Shown here: piece by piece, positions 3,633 to 5,608 of the stretch | Numbering within the stretch: position 1 is the stretch's first letter | How the letters are laid out: each line of letters opens with the position of its first letter | NCBI GenBank assembly: GCA_007131525.1 | Contig: SLQK01000300.1 | Coordinates: 1-5,608, forward strand | Source of the DNA: Nitriliruptoraceae bacterium | GTDB lineage: Bacteria; Actinomycetota; Nitriliruptoria; Nitriliruptorales; Nitriliruptoraceae | DNA length: 5,608 bases | Direction of reading: 5' to 3' | The notes under the pieces: generated by a model | The model's database searches: none | Told to the model about the DNA's origin: nothing | Seen by the model: the letters and a program-made list of their open reading frames with translations, nothing else | Made by a program: the position numbers and the translations under genes

Positions 3633-5429
3633 ATGGGACGGGGACGTCCGGGCCACACCCTGACGGTGCTGCTCGCGGCGCTCTCGGTCCTGCTCACCTG
3701 GGGATGCACCTCCGACGCTGACCCCGAACCGCTCCCCGACGACGAGCGCACCGAGGGCGAACCGGACGAGGAACCGGTCGAGGACGCCGGACCGCGTCGC
3801 GGCGGCACGCTGCGGGTGGGTCTGGTCGTCGATCCGGTCTCGATCGATCCCAGGTTCGTCGTCGACGACGAGGGGGAACTGCTGGTCGACGCGCTGTTCG
3901 ACCCCCTGGTGCGCGTCGATGACGCGGGCAGGGTCGTCGCAGCGGCAGCCGAACGGTGGGAGGTGCTGGACGACGGCGCCAGCTTCGTGTTCCACATCCG
4001 GGAGGCGACGTTCCACGACGGCACCGCCGTGACCGCCGACGACTTCAAGCGGACCTTCGACCGTCTCGCCGACGCCACCGCCGAACCGCCCTCCTTCCTC
4101 GCCTACCTCCTGGCCGACGTGGTCGGCATCGACACGGCACAGGAGCTCGGTGGGGAGCTCGAGGGCGTCGTGGTCGAGGACGACCGTACGCTGCGCATCG
4201 ACCTCACCTCTCCGCAACCCGCCTTCTTGTCGACCCTGAGCGACCCGAGCCTGGTACCCACCCCGCCGCTGGCCGACGAGGACCTGGAGGCCTACGCCAA
4301 CGAGCCGATCGGCAACGGCCCCTTCGCGATGGCCGGTCCCCGTGAGCCGGGGGCGTTCCTGCGTCTGGTGCGCTTCGAGGAGCACCACAGCCCCGCCCTG
4401 CTGGACGAGGTGCTGTTCACCCTCTACGACCTGGACGAGGGCGAGGAATCCCAGTGGTCCGACCTCGTCGACGGCCAGCTGCAGGTCGCGCAGCTCACCC
4501 CGACCCGGCGCGAGGAGGCGGTCGAGCTGTTCGGGCGCTCAGCGGATGGCTACACCGGACCGGGGGTGCTCGATGGGGTGCGCTCACCGGTCTACCTCTA
4601 CGGCTTCGACACGACCCAACCACCCTTCGACGACGCCCGCCTGCGCCGCGCCATCTCGCTGGCGATCGACCGCGAGCGGCTCGCCGAGGAGGCAACTGAC
4701 GGCGTCCGCCTGCCGGCCACCTCCCTCGTGCCGCCGGGCATCCCCGGCGCCCAGCCCGGGGCCTGCGGGGCCTGCGAGCACGACCCCGATGCCGCCCGCG
4801 AGTTGCTCGGCGAGGTGGTTCGCGAGCTGGCGGGGACGGAGGCTGACGGCACGGACGACGACTCGGGCGACGACTCGGGCGACGAGGTCGAGGACGCCGA
4901 GGTGGAGCTCCCGCCGGCCGCCGAGGTCATCGGCCCCGTGACGCTGACCTACAACCGCGGGGCGTTCCACGGGGCGATCGCCGAGCAGCTCGCCGCGGAG
5001 CTCGCCGAGGTCCTGGAGCTGGAGGTCGACTTCCAGGGCCAGGAGCTGGCGCCCTTCATCCAGGGTGTGCGCCGCGGCGACGTCAGCGTGTTCCGCCTCG
5101 GCTGGGATGTCACCGAGCCGTCGCCAGCCGCGTACCTGTACCCGTTGTTCCACTCCTCCCAGGTCGGGCTCGACAACCTCACCCGCTTCGAGGACGCCGA
5201 GGTGGACGAGCTGCTGGACGCGGCCCGCGCCACCGACGACGATCGTGAGCGCCTCGGCCTGCTCCGGGACGCGGAGCGGCGGATCGTCGACGAGCTCCCC
5301 GCCATCCCGCTGCTGTGGTACCAGCACGATGTCGTCATCCGCCCGGAGGTGCAGGACCTCGTCTACACCCCGCTCGGTCGGTTCCGGCTCAGCGAGGCGT
5401 GGCTGGACCCTGACGTCGAGGCACCCTGA
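3633..5429 (+). CDS. Family-5 ABC-transporter substrate-binding lipoprotein, complete
   Basis: A 598-residue solute-binding protein of the oligopeptide/dipeptide/nickel type. A signal peptide (basic n-region R3, R5, H8; hydrophobic core about 9-21) ends at Cys25, but the lipobox reads LTWGC, with Trp at -2, which is unusual. An acidic linker (26-53) leads to the mature domain at GGTLRVG (57-63). The family pattern is clear: FVFHIREATFHDG (118-130) with TADDF (134-138), NEPIGNGPF (223-231), PFDDARLRRAISLAIDRERL (331-350), a CxxC-like CGAC (378-381) before DPDAARELL, and a C-terminal NLTRFEDAEVDELLDAAR (515-532). An acidic insert at about 401-424 contains a 12-base tandem repeat. The ATG at 3633 lacks its own ribosome binding site and lies 2 bases after the secG stop, implying coupled translation. 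No permease or ATPase gene is in view, so the partner is unknown. Substrate is unassigned. Confidence 0.93.
   Translation: MGRGRPGHTLTVLLAALSVLLTWGCTSDADPEPLPDDERTEGEPDEEPVEDAGPRRGGTLRVGLVVDPVSIDPRFVVDDEGELLVDALFDPLVRVDDAGRVVAAAAERWEVLDDGASFVFHIREATFHDGTAVTADDFKRTFDRLADATAEPPSFLAYLLADVVGIDTAQELGGELEGVVVEDDRTLRIDLTSPQPAFLSTLSDPSLVPTPPLADEDLEAYANEPIGNGPFAMAGPREPGAFLRLVRFEEHHSPALLDEVLFTLYDLDEGEESQWSDLVDGQLQVAQLTPTRREEAVELFGRSADGYTGPGVLDGVRSPVYLYGFDTTQPPFDDARLRRAISLAIDRERLAEEATDGVRLPATSLVPPGIPGAQPGACGACEHDPDAARELLGEVVRELAGTEADGTDDDSGDDSGDEVEDAEVELPPAAEVIGPVTLTYNRGAFHGAIAEQLAAELAEVLELEVDFQGQELAPFIQGVRRGDVSVFRLGWDVTEPSPAAYLYPLFHSSQVGLDNLTRFEDAEVDELLDAARATDDDRERLGLLRDAERRIVDELPAIPLLWYQHDVVIRPEVQDLVYTPLGRFRLSEAWLDPDVEAP
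4857..4885 (+). repeat. Short tandem repeat in the lipoprotein gene (GACGACTCGGGC)
   Basis: Two exact 12-base copies (4857-4868, 4869-4880) plus five bases of a third encode DDSGDDSGD from residue 409. It sits in an acidic insert (about 401-424) between two conserved blocks of the solute-binding domain, probably a surface loop. Length may vary between strains by slippage. Confidence 0.85.
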
Positions 5430-5440
5430 GCCGGGTGACC

Positions 5441-5455
5441 CAGCGGCCACCGCTG
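5441..5455 (+). terminator. Hairpin terminator candidate after the second lipoprotein gene
   Basis: CAGCGG-CCA-CCGCTG is a perfect six-base-pair stem with a three-base loop, starting 12 bases after the TGA at 5427-5429. There is no U-run, only CCGTT afterwards. Position suggests a weak terminator separating the lipoprotein transcript from the tRNA gene. Confidence 0.4.
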
Positions 5456-5458
5456 CCG

Positions 5459-5489
5459 TTGGCGGAGCACCGGGGCCAGGCGCTACGCT
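5459..5489 (+). promoter_or_regulatory. Probable promoter of the tRNA-Leu gene
   Basis: TTGGCG (5459-5464, four of six matches to TTGACA) precedes TACGCT (5484-5489) with a 19-base spacer, slightly long. The surrounding GGCGCTACGCTG (5479-5490) is identical to the -10 region upstream of the repressor gene. Initiation near 5496 leaves a leader of about 28 bases before the mature tRNA. Confidence 0.5.
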
Positions 5490-5496
5490 GAGGGCT

Positions 5497-5518
5497 CGCC
5501 GCGGGCCGTCCCGCGGCG
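5497..5518 (+). other. Strong GC hairpin in the tRNA-Leu leader
   Basis: CGCCGCGGG-CCGT-CCCGCGGCG forms a perfect nine-base-pair stem with a four-base loop, ending 5 bases before the tRNA 5' end. If the promoter call is right, it is the first structure made on the tRNA precursor and would sit beside the RNase P cleavage site. It could instead act as a terminator of read-through from the lipoprotein gene. Confidence 0.5.
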
Positions 5519-5523
5519 TCCAC

Positions 5524-5607
5524 GCGCGAGTGGCGGAATTGGCAGACGCGCACGGTTGAGGGCCGTGTGACCGTAAGGTCATGGGGGTTCAAGTCCCCCC
5601 TCGCGCA
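5524..5607 (+). tRNA. tRNA-Leu, anticodon GAG
   Basis: Leucine tRNA decoding CUC and CUU. Every arm can be drawn. The acceptor stem GCGCGAG (5524-5530) pairs with CTCGCGC (5600-5606), with discriminator A at 5607. The D-arm is at about 5533-5549, with GG in the loop at 5541-5542. The anticodon stem is CACGG/CCGTG (5551-5555, 5563-5567) with the loop TTGAGGG and GAG at 5558-5560. A long class II variable arm, TGACC-GTAA-GGTCA, spans 5568-5581. The T-arm is GGGGG-TTCAAGT-CCCCC (5583-5599). The long variable arm and A discriminator are as expected for leucine tRNA. The window ends at the C of 5608, so whether CCA is encoded cannot be seen. Confidence 0.97.
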
Positions 5608-5608
5608 C

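Noticed and set aside
3621..4388. Antisense frame opposite the second lipoprotein gene
   Set aside because: It is a mirror of codon bias in the real gene. It has no recognisable domain and no ribosome binding site that I could support.
4584..5582. Antisense frame running from inside the tRNA gene through the lipoprotein gene
   Set aside because: It begins within the well-supported tRNA-Leu and mirrors a conserved coding sequence.

Overview
This window is GC-rich, with strongly G/C-biased third codon positions, frequent GTG starts and GC-rich hairpins in place of U-tailed terminators. It fits a high-GC Gram-positive (Actinomycetota) chromosome. Both predicted exported lipoproteins carry very acidic linkers, which would suit a salt- or alkali-tolerant lineage such as Nitriliruptoria or Euzebyales. 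That placement is inference only. I see no insertion sequence, phage gene, CRISPR array or sign of recent transfer.

Layout, left to right. (1) 434-1, minus: the N-terminal 144 codons of a family-5 ABC-transporter substrate-binding lipoprotein that runs off the left edge. (2) 435-776: a gene-free leader/promoter region with a terminator-like hairpin and a cluster of inverted repeats. (3) 1361-777, minus: a small two-helix membrane protein with a probable bacterial PH-like domain. (4) 1362-1558: a divergent promoter region. (5) 1559-1960 and 1966-3327, plus: a BlaI/MecI-type repressor and an M56-type membrane zinc protease five bases apart. This is the regulator/sensor-protease pair known from beta-lactam-responsive systems, but there is no penicillin-binding sensor domain and no resistance gene in the window. 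(6) 3406-3630, plus: SecG of the Sec translocon, with its own probable promoter. (7) 3633-5429, plus: a second, complete family-5 substrate-binding protein starting two bases after the secG stop, with no transporter partners in view. (8) 5524-5607, plus: tRNA-Leu with anticodon GAG, preceded by its own promoter-like element and a strong leader hairpin.

How the parts may work together. The repressor and membrane protease probably form one operon in which a signal outside the membrane activates the protease and relieves repression. Their target is not identifiable here; the divergent PH-like gene and the operon itself are the nearest candidates. SecG and the downstream lipoprotein look translationally coupled, joining a translocon subunit to an exported Sec substrate. 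An identical 12-base sequence containing a -10-like TACGCT lies upstream of both the repressor gene and the tRNA gene.

The most unusual items are the repressor/protease pair with a non-penicillin-binding sensor tail, the secG-lipoprotein coupling, and the inverted-repeat cluster upstream of the left-hand lipoprotein. Most of the window is otherwise ordinary chromosomal sequence, and I did not find a clearly new system.
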